A stretch of DNA of 64,000 bases from Campylobacter gracilis (GCF_018374135.1 NZ_JAHAFS010000002.1:1-64000), one strand, 5' to 3'. Shown: positions 7,746 to 17,021, counted from the stretch's first letter. A program made the numbers and translations. Notes: generated by a model from the letters alone, not told the origin.

Positions 7746-9989
7746 GTTAAAGAAGTATATTTTATCGTCGTATCGGCTATCATAATATTTTTTGGGCTTG
7801 CTACTATTGCGCCCGATTCTGCGCTCGTAGGCAGCGCGGGCAACGCCATCCGCTCGTTCAATACCCAGCTATTCGGCTATTTTGCATACATCTATCCGCT
7901 ATTTTTGCTCGCCTTGGCATACGTAGCCTATAAGCATTTTCGCGGTTTTGACTTTAGATTTTTTGAGTTTAGTATCGGCGCAATTTTGCTGTTTTTTACC
8001 ATTTTGATGGTGCAGTCGAGTCTATTCGGTGCTAGCGGCGGAGCAGTTGGCAGTTTCGCGGTGGACGGACTTAGGCGAATGATCGGAAGCGTTGGCGTGT
8101 GGATTTTTAATATTACGATTTTTGTGCTTTCGCTAGTGCTGATATTTGAAGATCGCTTTACTGACATCGTCAAAAACTGCTTCGTGGGCTCAAGAGACGA
8201 AGGCACGCAGGATGATGAAATTTACGACGATCTCGTAAACGATATAGATCTTGCAACCAAGCGGCAAGAGGGCGATCTTGAAATTTCCGCAAGAAGGGGC
8301 GAGGCTGTGAAATATCCCTCCGAGCAGAGTCTTTATAATACAAAAAATTCCGATGCGTCGTACGGGGCTACAGACGAGCTCGCATTGTCCAAGCAGAGCG
8401 GCTTTGCGGGGCAGGGCGGATCCGACGAGCGGGGCTTTGGCGGCGAGGATATGAAAGCCGCAGAGCTTAAAATGCCGCAAAAGGGAAAGCCGAGCAGGCT
8501 AAAAAGGGTCGAGCGCCTAAGCGAGGTCGCCGAAAACAAAAGGCTTTTGGATCAGCTCGATAAGGGCAGAGTGGCTAAGCCCAAGGATTTTAAGCTGCCG
8601 CCTCTTGATTTTTTAAACTTGCCGCCGAAAAAGAAAAGTAGCATCGATGAGAGCGAGATCGATCGTAAAATTTACGACCTGCTCGATAAACTGCGTAAAT
8701 TTAAGATCGACGGCGACGTGGTGCGGACCTATTCGGGCCCAGTCGTTACGACATTTGAGTTTCGCCCCGCCGCGCATATCAAGGTAAGTAAAATTTTAAC
8801 GCTGCAAGACGATCTCGCGATGGCGCTTCGGGCACAGACCATCCGCATCCAAGCGCCGGTTCCTGGTAAAGACGTCGTGGGTATCGAGATACCGAATCAA
8901 AATATCGATACAATCTATCTTCGCGAAATTTTAGAAAGCGACGTATTTAAAAGCGCCTCGAGCCCGCTTACCATCGTGCTTGGCAAGGACATCGTGGGCC
9001 AGCCTTTCGTCACCGATCTTAAGAAGCTGCCGCACCTTCTCATCGCAGGCACCACGGGAAGCGGCAAGAGCGTGGGCATCAACGCCATGCTTTTAAGCCT
9101 TTTGTATCGCAACTCGCCCAAAAGCCTGCGCCTTATAATGATCGATCCCAAGATGCTCGAGTTTAGCATCTACAATGACATCCCGCACCTACTGACGCCC
9201 GTAATCACGCAGCCTAAGCAGGCGATCATCGCGCTAAGTAACCTTGTCGCCGAGATGGAGCAGCGCTACTCGCTCATGGCGCAAAACAGGACGAAAAATA
9301 TCGACAACTACAACGAAAAGATGCTGCGCGAGGGAGGTGAAATTTTGCCTTACATTGTCGTTATCATCGACGAGCTCGCGGATCTGATGATGACGAGCGG
9401 CAAGGACGTGGAGCACTACATCGCGCGTCTGGCGCAGATGGCGCGCGCCAGCGGCATCCATCTCATCGTAGCGACGCAGCGTCCTAGCGTGGATGTCGTC
9501 ACGGGGCTGATAAAGGCGAATCTGCCTAGCCGCATCAGCTTCCGAGTGGGCTCGAAGGTCGATAGCAAGGTTATTTTGGATCAGATGGGCGCAGACAGCC
9601 TGCTTGGGCGGGGCGATATGCTGTTTACGCCGCCTACCGCGCCGGGGCTCATCCGCCTGCACGCGCCGTTTACGACCGAGAATGAGATCAACAAGATCGC
9701 GGAATTTTTAAAAGCGCAAGAAAGCGTCGTTTATGACGAGCGATTTTTGATCGAAAACGAGGGCGCCAAGCAAGAGGGCGGCATAATTAATCCGCAAAAT
9801 ATCGTGCTTGACGAGCTTTATGACGAGGCGAAGGCGATTGTTTTAGAGGAGGAGAAGACCTCGATCAGCTACCTGCAGCGCCGCTTGCGTATCGGATACA
9901 ACCGCGCCGCGACGATCATCGAGCAGCTCGAACAGATGGGCGTTTTAAGCGAGATCAACGCCAAAGGCCAGCGCGACATAATCAAGTAA
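7743..9989 (+). CDS. ftsK: DNA translocase FtsK
   Basis: A membrane-anchored, septum-located motor that pumps chromosome termini during division. From ATA 7743 the product has about 748 residues. N-terminal hydrophobic helices (one before residue 25, then around 50-62, 75-90 and 115-135) are followed by a charged linker (about 140-260). The motor domain has Walker A GTTGSGKS and Walker B VVIIDELADLM, and the C-terminus is a winged-helix gamma domain (ISYLQRRLRIGYNRAATIIEQLE). Starting at TTG 7905 would give 694 residues and remove the first helix and part of the second, so I prefer the upstream start despite its unusual codon. XerH, the partner recombinase of FtsK in this group, is encoded at 41834-42895. 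Confidence 0.85.
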   Translation: MVKEVYFIVVSAIIIFFGLATIAPDSALVGSAGNAIRSFNTQLFGYFAYIYPLFLLALAYVAYKHFRGFDFRFFEFSIGAILLFFTILMVQSSLFGASGGAVGSFAVDGLRRMIGSVGVWIFNITIFVLSLVLIFEDRFTDIVKNCFVGSRDEGTQDDEIYDDLVNDIDLATKRQEGDLEISARRGEAVKYPSEQSLYNTKNSDASYGATDELALSKQSGFAGQGGSDERGFGGEDMKAAELKMPQKGKPSRLKRVERLSEVAENKRLLDQLDKGRVAKPKDFKLPPLDFLNLPPKKKSSIDESEIDRKIYDLLDKLRKFKIDGDVVRTYSGPVVTTFEFRPAAHIKVSKILTLQDDLAMALRAQTIRIQAPVPGKDVVGIEIPNQNIDTIYLREILESDVFKSASSPLTIVLGKDIVGQPFVTDLKKLPHLLIAGTTGSGKSVGINAMLLSLLYRNSPKSLRLIMIDPKMLEFSIYNDIPHLLTPVITQPKQAIIALSNLVAEMEQRYSLMAQNRTKNIDNYNEKMLREGGEILPYIVVIIDELADLMMTSGKDVEHYIARLAQMARASGIHLIVATQRPSVDVVTGLIKANLPSRISFRVGSKVDSKVILDQMGADSLLGRGDMLFTPPTAPGLIRLHAPFTTENEINKIAEFLKAQESVVYDERFLIENEGAKQEGGIINPQNIVLDELYDEAKAIVLEEEKTSISYLQRRLRIGYNRAATIIEQLEQMGVLSEINAKGQRDIIK

Positions 9990-11280
9990 GCTTTAAAATT
10001 TCGATGAAATTTAAGCGGCGAAATTTTGAAATTTATTGGATTTACGGCGTCGGAATTTTAAAATTTAATCGATCTGCGTCGGTAAAATTTTAAAATTTAT
10101 CGGATTTGAAGCGGCGAAATTTTGAAATTTTTTGATCTGTATGGCGGATTTTAAATTTTAAAATTTGCGTGTCTTACAGCTCGCACTTGTGCCTCTGTGG
10201 CTATGGCAAGGTAGATGGTTTACATGGATGCGAGGATGCGTCAAAGTTCTTTGCGGTGCGGCAGGCGCTTCGAAGTAGAGCTCGGCAGGTACAAACAGCG
10301 TGTTTTGCAGCTTGCATTTGCGGCGTGCTCGCTGTCTAAATTTATAATAAATTTATAAGGTGTAGTTTAATTGCGCGCTGTGTTCTTGGCGCCAAATTTT
10401 AATCGCGGCGTGAAATTTTAGAGTGCAAGCGGAGCAGAAACAGGGCAGGGTTTTAAAATTGAGCGCTAAAAATTTTGCGATTTTAAATTTTATAAATTTA
10501 TAGAGCCCCGCAGAATTTAAAATTTTAAAATTTCGCTTCTTTTTGGACTTTTGAATTTTGAAATTTTAAAATTTGCCGCAGCGGACCTGAATTTTAAATC
10601 GCGCCGCGCCGATATGAAACATCTTGCGACTGCGCAAGTAGGAGAAATTGCCAGAGGCTAGCTTGTCGCGCGCGAGTACATGAGTGAAAAATTCGTTGTG
10701 TGCTGAAGACTAGTATCGAAGTATTGCGGTTGTGCGTGGCGACTGATTTACGACGCGAGTGCTCGCGCCGCACGCCAAAAACCGATGGATCGTGAACGGC
10801 GCGACAAAGCTGTTTGGCGCGCGGTGTTTTGTCGGGCGTGTTTCGTAGTGCGGCTGCATATGGCATGTTTTGCGAGCGAGTGCTTACAATAAATGCTCTG
10901 CGGCGTAAAATTTTGCAACTACCGTGCACGATTTTGCATGGTCGCGGTTTGCAACCTTGCTATCGTGCGACGAAAGCCGCCTTGTGTAAGAAGAATGCGT
11001 ACTTGCAAGGCGACGCAGGACGTGCTTTAGGGTGCGCTATCCCGCAGCGTGCGCTGCCAAAGTCGCCTATGTGTGAGGATAAAATTCGCGCCGCGCGTCA
11101 AAGATGCACGATCGTGCTGCGCGCCAAAAGACAATATGTGGTCGTGCCGTACGCTTTTTAAAAGGTGGTGCCGCGATCGGCGCCGTGCGGCAGGGGCGCG
11201 ATGCGAGGTTTGAGCCTCTCGCGGCAGAGAAGCGTGCACGGCGCACGTAAATGCGAATAAATTTTAAAATGGAGAGATGA
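9990..11280 (+). repeat. 1.3-kb non-coding spacer rich in AAATTT palindromes
   Basis: No credible gene is visible between ftsK and ftsW. The first 600 bases hold many copies of AAATTTTAAAATTT-like words (around 10032, 10058, 10088, 10155, 10527 and 10568), often preceded by GGCG or TCGG. From about 10590 to 11240 the sequence becomes G+C-richer and lacks these words. It contains a 115-codon chance ORF with cysteine- and arginine-rich, low-quality translation. I see no tRNA, IS end or terminator with confidence. Confidence 0.6.
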
Positions 11281-12441
11281 TTGAGAACCGATAAATGGCT
11301 ATATTACTTCACCTGCGCGCTCATTACGATCGGCATGATATTTTCGCTGTCGCTGAGCTCCTATACGGTGCTTCTGCTGGGCGCTACACCACTGCATTTT
11401 TTTTATCGTCAGTGCGCAGTAGGGATCGCCTGCATCGCGGTGATGTGGATCGTCTCGCGCGCCGATCCCGATAAATGCCTAACGCCGGTGTGCATGTCGC
11501 TTTTTGCGATAATGGGGATTTTGATGCTCGCGATGGGCTTTTTACCCAAATCCCTGGTCGCCGACGTAAACGGCGCGGCGCGCTGGATCAGACTGCCGTT
11601 TTTTAACCTCGCGCCGGTGGAATTTTTCAAGGTGGGTTTCATCTACTTTTTAGCGTGGAGCTTCTCGCGCAAGCTCGATCACTCCAAAAAAAGCATCGGG
11701 CGCGAGATCGCGACGCTGCTTCCTTACGTAGCGCTTTTTGGCTTTGTAGTAATCCTAGTCGCCATCGTGCAAAACGATCTGGGACAGGTCGCGGTGCTGG
11801 GGCTTACGATGATTTTTATGTCGCTTTTTGCAGGCACTAGCTTCAAGCTCATCGGCTTTAGCTTTATGGGGATTTTGGGGCTTGCTTACGTTTTTATCGT
11901 CACGAGCGCGCACAGGGTCGATCGCGTGCGCTCGTGGTGGGGCGGCGTGCAGGATTTCGTACTGTCGTTTATGTCGCCGGAGACCGCTGCCGGGCTGCGC
12001 ATAGAGGATGCTAGCGCGCCGTATCAGGTCGGACACTCGCTAAATGCGATAAACAACGGCGAGTTTTTCGGACAGGGGCTCGGGCTTGGAAGCTTTAAGC
12101 TAGGATATCTAAGCGAGGTGCATACCGACTTCGTGCTCGCAGGTATCGCCGAAGAATGGGGATTTGTCGGGATTTTGCTCATCGTGGCGCTATTTTATGC
12201 GATGCTATTTCGCATCTTTCAGACCGCGAGCAAGTCGCCGAGTAACGTAAATTTCCTCTTTTGCCTGGGTATCGGCTTTATGTTTTTCTTTTCGTTCATT
12301 ATCAATTCCTACGGCATTACGTCGATCTCGCCGGTTAAGGGTATCGCCGTGCCGTTTCTAAGCTACGGCGGCAGCCACCTGCTCGCGGCGTCGTTTGCAG
12401 TGGGGCTCGTTTTGATGGCGTCGAAAAGGGCGAAATTTTAA
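11281..12441 (+). CDS. ftsW: Septal peptidoglycan glycosyltransferase FtsW
   Basis: A 386-residue SEDS-family integral membrane protein with about ten hydrophobic helices across its length. It polymerises lipid II at the division septum together with the class B penicillin-binding protein FtsI. Family motifs include NGAARWIRLPFFNLAPVEF, QNDLGQVAVLG and the C-terminal GITSISPVKGIAVPFLSYGGS. The start is TTG 11281 with GGAGA at 11271-11275; the ATG at 11277 is out of frame and runs into a stop. murG follows after a 136-base gap, the usual division and cell-wall pairing. RodA is the alternative paralogue, but the murG neighbourhood favours FtsW. Confidence 0.85.
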   Translation: MRTDKWLYYFTCALITIGMIFSLSLSSYTVLLLGATPLHFFYRQCAVGIACIAVMWIVSRADPDKCLTPVCMSLFAIMGILMLAMGFLPKSLVADVNGAARWIRLPFFNLAPVEFFKVGFIYFLAWSFSRKLDHSKKSIGREIATLLPYVALFGFVVILVAIVQNDLGQVAVLGLTMIFMSLFAGTSFKLIGFSFMGILGLAYVFIVTSAHRVDRVRSWWGGVQDFVLSFMSPETAAGLRIEDASAPYQVGHSLNAINNGEFFGQGLGLGSFKLGYLSEVHTDFVLAGIAEEWGFVGILLIVALFYAMLFRIFQTASKSPSNVNFLFCLGIGFMFFFSFIINSYGITSISPVKGIAVPFLSYGGSHLLAASFAVGLVLMASKRAKF

Positions 12442-12577
12442 GGCTTTTGCGGGCTTTGGAACGAGTGCGGTTTAAATTTAGACGTAAATTTAGAGCCGAA
12501 TTGCGCTTAAAATTCTACGCCGAAGCGCGCCTAGGCTCAAATTTAGCGGCGAAATTTTATAAATTTAAAGGAAAAGT

Positions 12578-13591
12578 ATGGTCATAGCAATCAGCGGCGG
12601 CGGTACCGGCGGGCATCTGATAATCGCTAAAAATTTAGCCGCCCGCCTTGCGAAGCAGGGCACCAGGACGATCTTCATCGGCTCAAATCGCGGGCAGGAT
12701 CGCGCGTGGTTTGAGGGTAGCGAGCTTTTTGCGCGCACCTATTTTCTGCAAAGCTCGGGCGTTGTCGATAAAAAGGGCCTTGCCAAGCTAGCCTCGCTGC
12801 TAAATATCCTGCGCCTCTCACTTGCGGCGCGTAAAATTTTAAAGCAAAACGGCGTCCGCGCGCTCATCAGCGTGGGCGGATACGGCTCGGCGCCCGCATC
12901 CATCGCGGCGATCCTTTCTCGCGTGCCGTTTTTTATCCACGAGCAAAACGCCGTTTGCGGGCGGCTCAATCGCCTATTGAGGCCCTTTGCGCGTGCGTTT
13001 TACAGCTCCTATGAAAAGCCCGCGTTTGCTTATCCGATCGCGGATATTTTTTTCGAGACGGCGCGGCCGCGCACGGCGCTTAAGAAGGTCATCTTTTTGG
13101 GCGGCTCGCAGGGGGCGAGCTTTATCAACTCACTTGCCGTGGAGCTTGCGCCCAAGCTTTTGGGTCTCGGCTACGGCGTGATCCATCAGTGCGGCGAGCG
13201 CGAGTTTGAGCGTATCTCGCAGATCTACGCGCAGCAGGGTCTGGATGTACAGCTAGTGGGCTTTTGCAAAAATATGCACGAGCTTATCGCAAGCGCCGAT
13301 CTTTGCGTCGGGCGCAGTGGCGCCAGCACGCTGTGGGAGCTTTGCGCAAACGGTCTGCCCGCGATATTTGTGCCGTTTCCGTTCGCGGCGGCGGATCATC
13401 AGTTTTATAACGCGAAATTTCTTAAAGAGCGCGGACTTTGCGAAATTTTACGCCAGCAGGATGCGAGCGGCGAGCGGATTTTGGGCTTGATTGAGAGCTT
13501 CGACGTGGCACGAGCGAGCAAAGGGCTACTTGAGCTTACTGATCGAAACGGCGCGCAAGCGATAATCGACGACGTAATGAGTAAAATTTAA
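12578..13591 (+). CDS. murG: UDP-GlcNAc:lipid I N-acetylglucosaminyltransferase MurG
   Basis: A 337-residue peripheral inner-membrane GT28 glycosyltransferase that adds GlcNAc to lipid I to make lipid II. The glycine-rich N-terminal loop SGGGTGGH (residues 6-13), a second G-loop (FLGGSQGA) and the donor-binding region RSGASTLWEL...PAIFVPFPFAAADHQ are all present. Length is normal for a Campylobacterota MurG. AAAGGAAAAGT precedes the ATG. It lies directly downstream of ftsW, whose product uses lipid II. Confidence 0.9.
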   Translation: MVIAISGGGTGGHLIIAKNLAARLAKQGTRTIFIGSNRGQDRAWFEGSELFARTYFLQSSGVVDKKGLAKLASLLNILRLSLAARKILKQNGVRALISVGGYGSAPASIAAILSRVPFFIHEQNAVCGRLNRLLRPFARAFYSSYEKPAFAYPIADIFFETARPRTALKKVIFLGGSQGASFINSLAVELAPKLLGLGYGVIHQCGEREFERISQIYAQQGLDVQLVGFCKNMHELIASADLCVGRSGASTLWELCANGLPAIFVPFPFAAADHQFYNAKFLKERGLCEILRQQDASGERILGLIESFDVARASKGLLELTDRNGAQAIIDDVMSKI

Positions 13592-13857
13592 GGCACTTCT
13601 GTTTTTGTGCCTGCGTTTTGCGCGTAAATTTCATCGTAGGGCAGGGCGAATAAATTTCAAAATTTACTTTTTGTGCGCTTTGTTACGCGTAAATATGGCG
13701 AAGGAGGGCGAGAAATACAACGCTCTACGAAAGGCGGCGCAAGGATGGCTACACAAGAGCGGCGCAAACGAGAGCGGCGAAAATTTAAATTTGATTTGGG
13801 AAAATTTAAGCGGATTTACCCGAGCGCAAATTCGGCTCGGGTAAAATTTGGATTATT

Positions 13858-14493
13858 TTAGTAATTCATACATATCGCAAGCTTCTTGAAAATATTTTGC
13901 TTTGTCAGTATTTTTATAAGCTCACAAGTTTTCTTATAATATTGCGCAGCTTCGTCATTATATTCATACTGATAAATAATTTTAGCTATATCATTGCACG
14001 CATACGGATATCCGTCGTTGCAAGACTTTTTATAATACTCGCCACCTTTTTCTTCATCTTTGCGCATTTTTCTATATCTATCGTACCCTATCCCCTTCAA
14101 AATACATTTTTCCTAACCTACAATATAACTCATCAAGCTTACCGTCATAAGCTGTGTTGAACAATTCAAAAGCTTTTTTTATCGTCTTTCTCTGCGCCAA
14201 GTCCTTCAAGATACATATATCCTAGATAAAAGCAAGCCTCTATAACATCAGATTTATCCTCTTTTTTAACATTGTCTTTTTTACAAGCTTTTTCAAGAAA
14301 AAATTTTGCTTTTATATAATCCCTAGGAATATAATCACTAGAGACCATATTTGTACCAAAAAGATATTTTATGCATAACTAAGACAAGTATAGACGCTTC
14401 CGCTCTCGCACTCTTTTTTATTCTCTGAAAAATTTTCCATTCTGCAAACGCCAAATTCGCTAGAATCGCTAAAATTAAAATCACTTTTTTCAT
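13858..14493 (-). pseudogene. Broken cysteine-rich Sel1/Hcp-like secreted protein
   Basis: Three minus-strand fragments read as one protein only if frames are changed. An ATG at 14493 with GGAGAAAAG before it starts a signal peptide (MKKVILILAILANLAFA). In the next frame the sequence reads ENKKECESGSVYTCLSYA, and in the third KYLFGTNMVSSDYIPRDY followed by a Sel1-type repeat (ACFYLGYMYLEGLGAE, to 14166). After another shift near 14100-14166, a further repeat runs to the TAA at 13858 (YYKKSCNDGYPYACNDIAKI). At least three shifts are needed. Intact relatives of similar style stand at 50896-51965. A few sequencing errors could mimic this, but three shifts in 640 bases favour a decayed gene. Confidence 0.7.
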
Positions 14494-14510
14494 TCTTTTC
14501 TCCTTTGAAA

Positions 14511-14861
14511 TTATTTGTGAATGCAATACGCTAAACACGCAAGTAGAGCCATTATTATGAGCAAAAGAACAATCAGAATAGGAAATCCTATCTTTTTATC
14601 TAATTTCTTATCGTGCCAAGTTATTGTTGCATAGACAATAAAGCCCGCTACAGTTATAGTTAATACATTAATCCATAAATCTTTATCTAATATATTAGCC
14701 CATGCGCCGCCTACTATACCGCCCAAAATCGATAAAGAAACCTGAACAAAAGCTTCATTTTCTTTATCTCCATTTATATTTTTCGTTTCACTTTCTTTCT
14801 TATTGTTGTCCATGCCGTTTTGGGTCAAGGCTTCGTTCCCGTTAATCTTATCCTCAGCCAT
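14511..14861 (-). CDS. Small membrane protein of unknown function with a poly-G promoter tract
   Basis: A 116-residue protein when started at ATG 14861, which has GAAAGGA just upstream; an in-frame start at 14879 is possible but lacks a ribosome site. Residues 1-38 are hydrophilic (K, E, N-rich). Three hydrophobic stretches follow (about 40-56, 63-80 and 90-113), with a basic loop WHDKKLDKK before the last. I recognise no family. The gene lies beside the Sel1-like pseudogene and has a nine-base homopolymer in its upstream region, the sort of tract that makes genes phase-variable in Campylobacter. Both neighbours are accessory in character. Confidence 0.65.
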   Translation of the reverse strand: MAEDKINGNEALTQNGMDNNKKESETKNINGDKENEAFVQVSLSILGGIVGGAWANILDKDLWINVLTITVAGFIVYATITWHDKKLDKKIGFPILIVLLLIIMALLACLAYCIHK

Positions 14862-14890
14862 ATTTTTCCTTTCAACCAAAAATTTAGTGC

Positions 14891-14906
14891 ATTCTATCCC
14901 CCCCCC
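14891..14906 (-). promoter_or_regulatory. G9 tract adjoining a possible -10 box
   Basis: On the minus strand nine G residues (14906-14898) are followed by A and then TAGAAT (14896-14891), a fair -10 hexamer about 30 bases before the ATG at 14861. A change in tract length would alter the spacing upstream of the -10 box. The tract is seen directly; promoter function is inferred. Confidence 0.5.
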
Positions 14907-15084
14907 TTAAAAATCTATAAAATTTAATTATCAGTTTTTCATTTTCCATTTTTGCAATGAATACTCACTGTAATACGCCCAAATTTTTATTAAAATTTTA
15001 CGTCGAGCGAGCGGCTATTTCGTAAGTAGCAAATCTAGCAAAATTCCATGCTAAGTTTTAAAATACGTCTCTAAATCTACAAAA

Positions 15085-15105
15085 CTTGATAGGATACATA
15101 TCAAG
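15085..15105 (+). promoter_or_regulatory. HAIR-like HspR operator upstream of htpG
   Basis: CTTGATA-N7-TATCAAG is a perfect inverted repeat, extended to 10-bp arms (15082-15091 and 15099-15108). HAIR, the binding site of the heat-shock repressor HspR, is CTTGAGT-N7-ACTCAAG. This copy keeps the outer CTTGA/TCAAG and the 7-base spacing, with two changed bases per arm. It ends 16 bases before the -35 box. Confidence 0.6.
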
Positions 15106-15121
15106 TTTATTTATTCTTCTC

Positions 15122-15157
15122 TTGACAAGATTAGCACTCCATGATATAATCTGCCAA
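15122..15157 (+). promoter_or_regulatory. htpG promoter with a CIRCE-like half operator
   Basis: TTGACA (15122-15127) and TATAAT (15145-15150) are consensus boxes exactly 17 bases apart. Inside the spacer stands TTAGCACTC (15131-15139), a perfect left half of CIRCE, the HrcA operator (TTAGCACTC-N9-GAGTGCTAA). The expected right half (15149-15157) matches 5 of 9 bases. Confidence 0.75.
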
Positions 15158-15179
15158 AATTTTTAAAAAGGACCGCATA

Positions 15180-17021
15180 ATGGCAAAGAAAAAATTTAAG
15201 ACCGAAGTGAATGATCTGCTAAATCTGATGATCCATTCGCTTTATTCAAACAAGGAGATTTTTCTGCGCGAGCTGATTTCAAACGCAAGCGACGCGCTGG
15301 ATAAATTAAACTATCTAAGCCTTACGAACGACGAATATAAGGCGCTTTCGTATGTGCCGCGCATCGATATAAAGATCGACAAAGAGGCCAAGACGCTAAG
15401 CATCGGCGACAACGGCATCGGTATGGACGAGGCCGAGCTCGAGAGCAATCTAGGCACTATCGCGCGCAGTGGCACTAAGGGCTTTATGGCGAGCCTTAGC
15501 GGCGATGCGGCGAAGGATAGCAACCTCATCGGACAGTTCGGCGTTGGGTTTTATTCGGCGTTTATGGTTGCAGATCGTATCGAGGTGATCAGCCGCAAGC
15601 CGCTCTCGCAGGACGCCTTTAAATGGAGCAGCGACGCGAGCAACTACATGGTCGAAAAGGCGGAGAAAGAGGACTTCGGCACGACGATAATCCTGCATAT
15701 GAAAGATGAGGAGTTTTTGGACGGCTACAGGCTCGAAGGCATCATCAAAAAATACTCCAACCACATCCCCTATCCGATCTTTATGGATAAGGAAGAATAC
15801 GTGCCTGCGCAAAAAGAGGGCGAGCAGGGACATAGCGAAATCAAAAACGTCCAGATCAACCGCGCTAGCGCACTTTGGCAGCTGCCGAAAAGCAGCCTAA
15901 AGCCGGGCGATTATAATGAATTTTACAAGCAGATCAGCCACGATAGCGGCGATCCGCTGTTTTACATCCACACCAAGGTCGAGGGCACGCACGAATACAC
16001 GACGCTTTTTTACGTGCCGAGCAGCGAGCCTTTCGATCTATACCGCGTCGATTATCAAAGCGGCGTGAAGCTCTATGTCAAGCGCGTTTTCATCACCGAC
16101 GACGCCAAAGAGCTGCTGCCTAGCTACCTGCGCTTCGTACGCGGCATAATGGACGTCGAGGATCTGCCGCTAAACGTAAGCCGCGAAATTTTACAAGAAA
16201 ATCGAATTTTAGCCTATGTCCGCGAACAGAGCGTCAAAAAAATTCTATCCGAGCTAGAAAAGCTTTTGCAAAGCGATCGCGAAAAATACATAAAATTTTA
16301 CGAATTATTCGGCAAGGTTTTGAAAGAGGGGCTTTACGGCTTCGGCGCCAACAAAGAGGAAATTTTAAAGCTCTGTCTTTTCAAATCAAACATGCGAGAC
16401 GGACTCATCACGCTTAGCGAGTATAAGGAGAAAATGAAAGAGGGTCAAAAAGAGATCTATTATATCGCGGGAAACAGCGCCGCGATGCTTAAAAGCTCGC
16501 CTCTGATCGAGAAATTTAACGCAGAGGGCACGGAGGTGCTGCTCTGCGACGATGAGATCGATACGATCGTGATGCCGGGCGTTTTTGAGTTCGATAAGAC
16601 GCCGGTTAAAAATGCGACTTCGATCAAGCAGGAGGCTGCGGACGACGATGCAGCGACGCCGCAAGCCAAAGAGATCGCCGCAAAGATCAAAGAAATTTTA
16701 GGCGAACGCGTCAAGGACGTTAAAATTTCATCGCGTCTAAGTGGCTCGCTTTCGTGCCTTGTTTTTGACGAGAACGATCCCGATTTTGCGACGCAGCAGC
16801 TGCTTAAGCAGATGGGAGGCCGCAATCTGCCGCCTGTAAAGCCGATTTTGGAGATCAACGCGGATCACGAGATCATCAAAAAGCTGCAGGCCGATAAACT
16901 GATGCTGCCGCAAGTAGCCGAGATAATCTACGATCTGGCACGCCTTAGCGAGGGGCAGGAGCTGGAAAATCCGAGCGAGTTTATTAAAAACGTAAACGAG
17001 CTGATCGCAAAGGCTTTGTAG
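15180..17021 (+). CDS. htpG: Hsp90-family chaperone HtpG
   Basis: A 613-residue cytosolic Hsp90. The N-terminal GHKL ATPase domain has the ELISNASDALDKL, DNGIGMD and GQFGVGFYSAFMVAD motifs. The middle domain has RGIMDVEDLPLNVSREILQ, and the C-terminal dimerisation domain runs to residue 613. It folds or stabilises client proteins in an ATP-driven cycle. AAAAAGGA stands before the ATG, and the strong promoter upstream carries HspR-like and HrcA-like operator sequences, in keeping with heat-shock control. It appears to be a single-gene transcription unit. Confidence 0.95.
   Translation: MAKKKFKTEVNDLLNLMIHSLYSNKEIFLRELISNASDALDKLNYLSLTNDEYKALSYVPRIDIKIDKEAKTLSIGDNGIGMDEAELESNLGTIARSGTKGFMASLSGDAAKDSNLIGQFGVGFYSAFMVADRIEVISRKPLSQDAFKWSSDASNYMVEKAEKEDFGTTIILHMKDEEFLDGYRLEGIIKKYSNHIPYPIFMDKEEYVPAQKEGEQGHSEIKNVQINRASALWQLPKSSLKPGDYNEFYKQISHDSGDPLFYIHTKVEGTHEYTTLFYVPSSEPFDLYRVDYQSGVKLYVKRVFITDDAKELLPSYLRFVRGIMDVEDLPLNVSREILQENRILAYVREQSVKKILSELEKLLQSDREKYIKFYELFGKVLKEGLYGFGANKEEILKLCLFKSNMRDGLITLSEYKEKMKEGQKEIYYIAGNSAAMLKSSPLIEKFNAEGTEVLLCDDEIDTIVMPGVFEFDKTPVKNATSIKQEAADDDAATPQAKEIAAKIKEILGERVKDVKISSRLSGSLSCLVFDENDPDFATQQLLKQMGGRNLPPVKPILEINADHEIIKKLQADKLMLPQVAEIIYDLARLSEGQELENPSEFIKNVNELIAKAL

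Noticed and set aside
7905..9989. TTG 7905 as the ftsK start
   Set aside because: It would cut away the first helix and part of the second of the membrane domain and ignore a good ribosome site upstream; kept only as an alternative.
10814..11161. 115-codon plus-strand ORF between ftsK and ftsW
   Set aside because: Translation is rich in C, R and A with no domain, no ribosome site and a composition typical of G+C-rich non-coding sequence; an ORF also occurs on the opposite strand.
13605..13844. 79-codon ORF after murG
   Set aside because: No ribosome site at its start, no recognisable protein and overlapping frames of equal quality.
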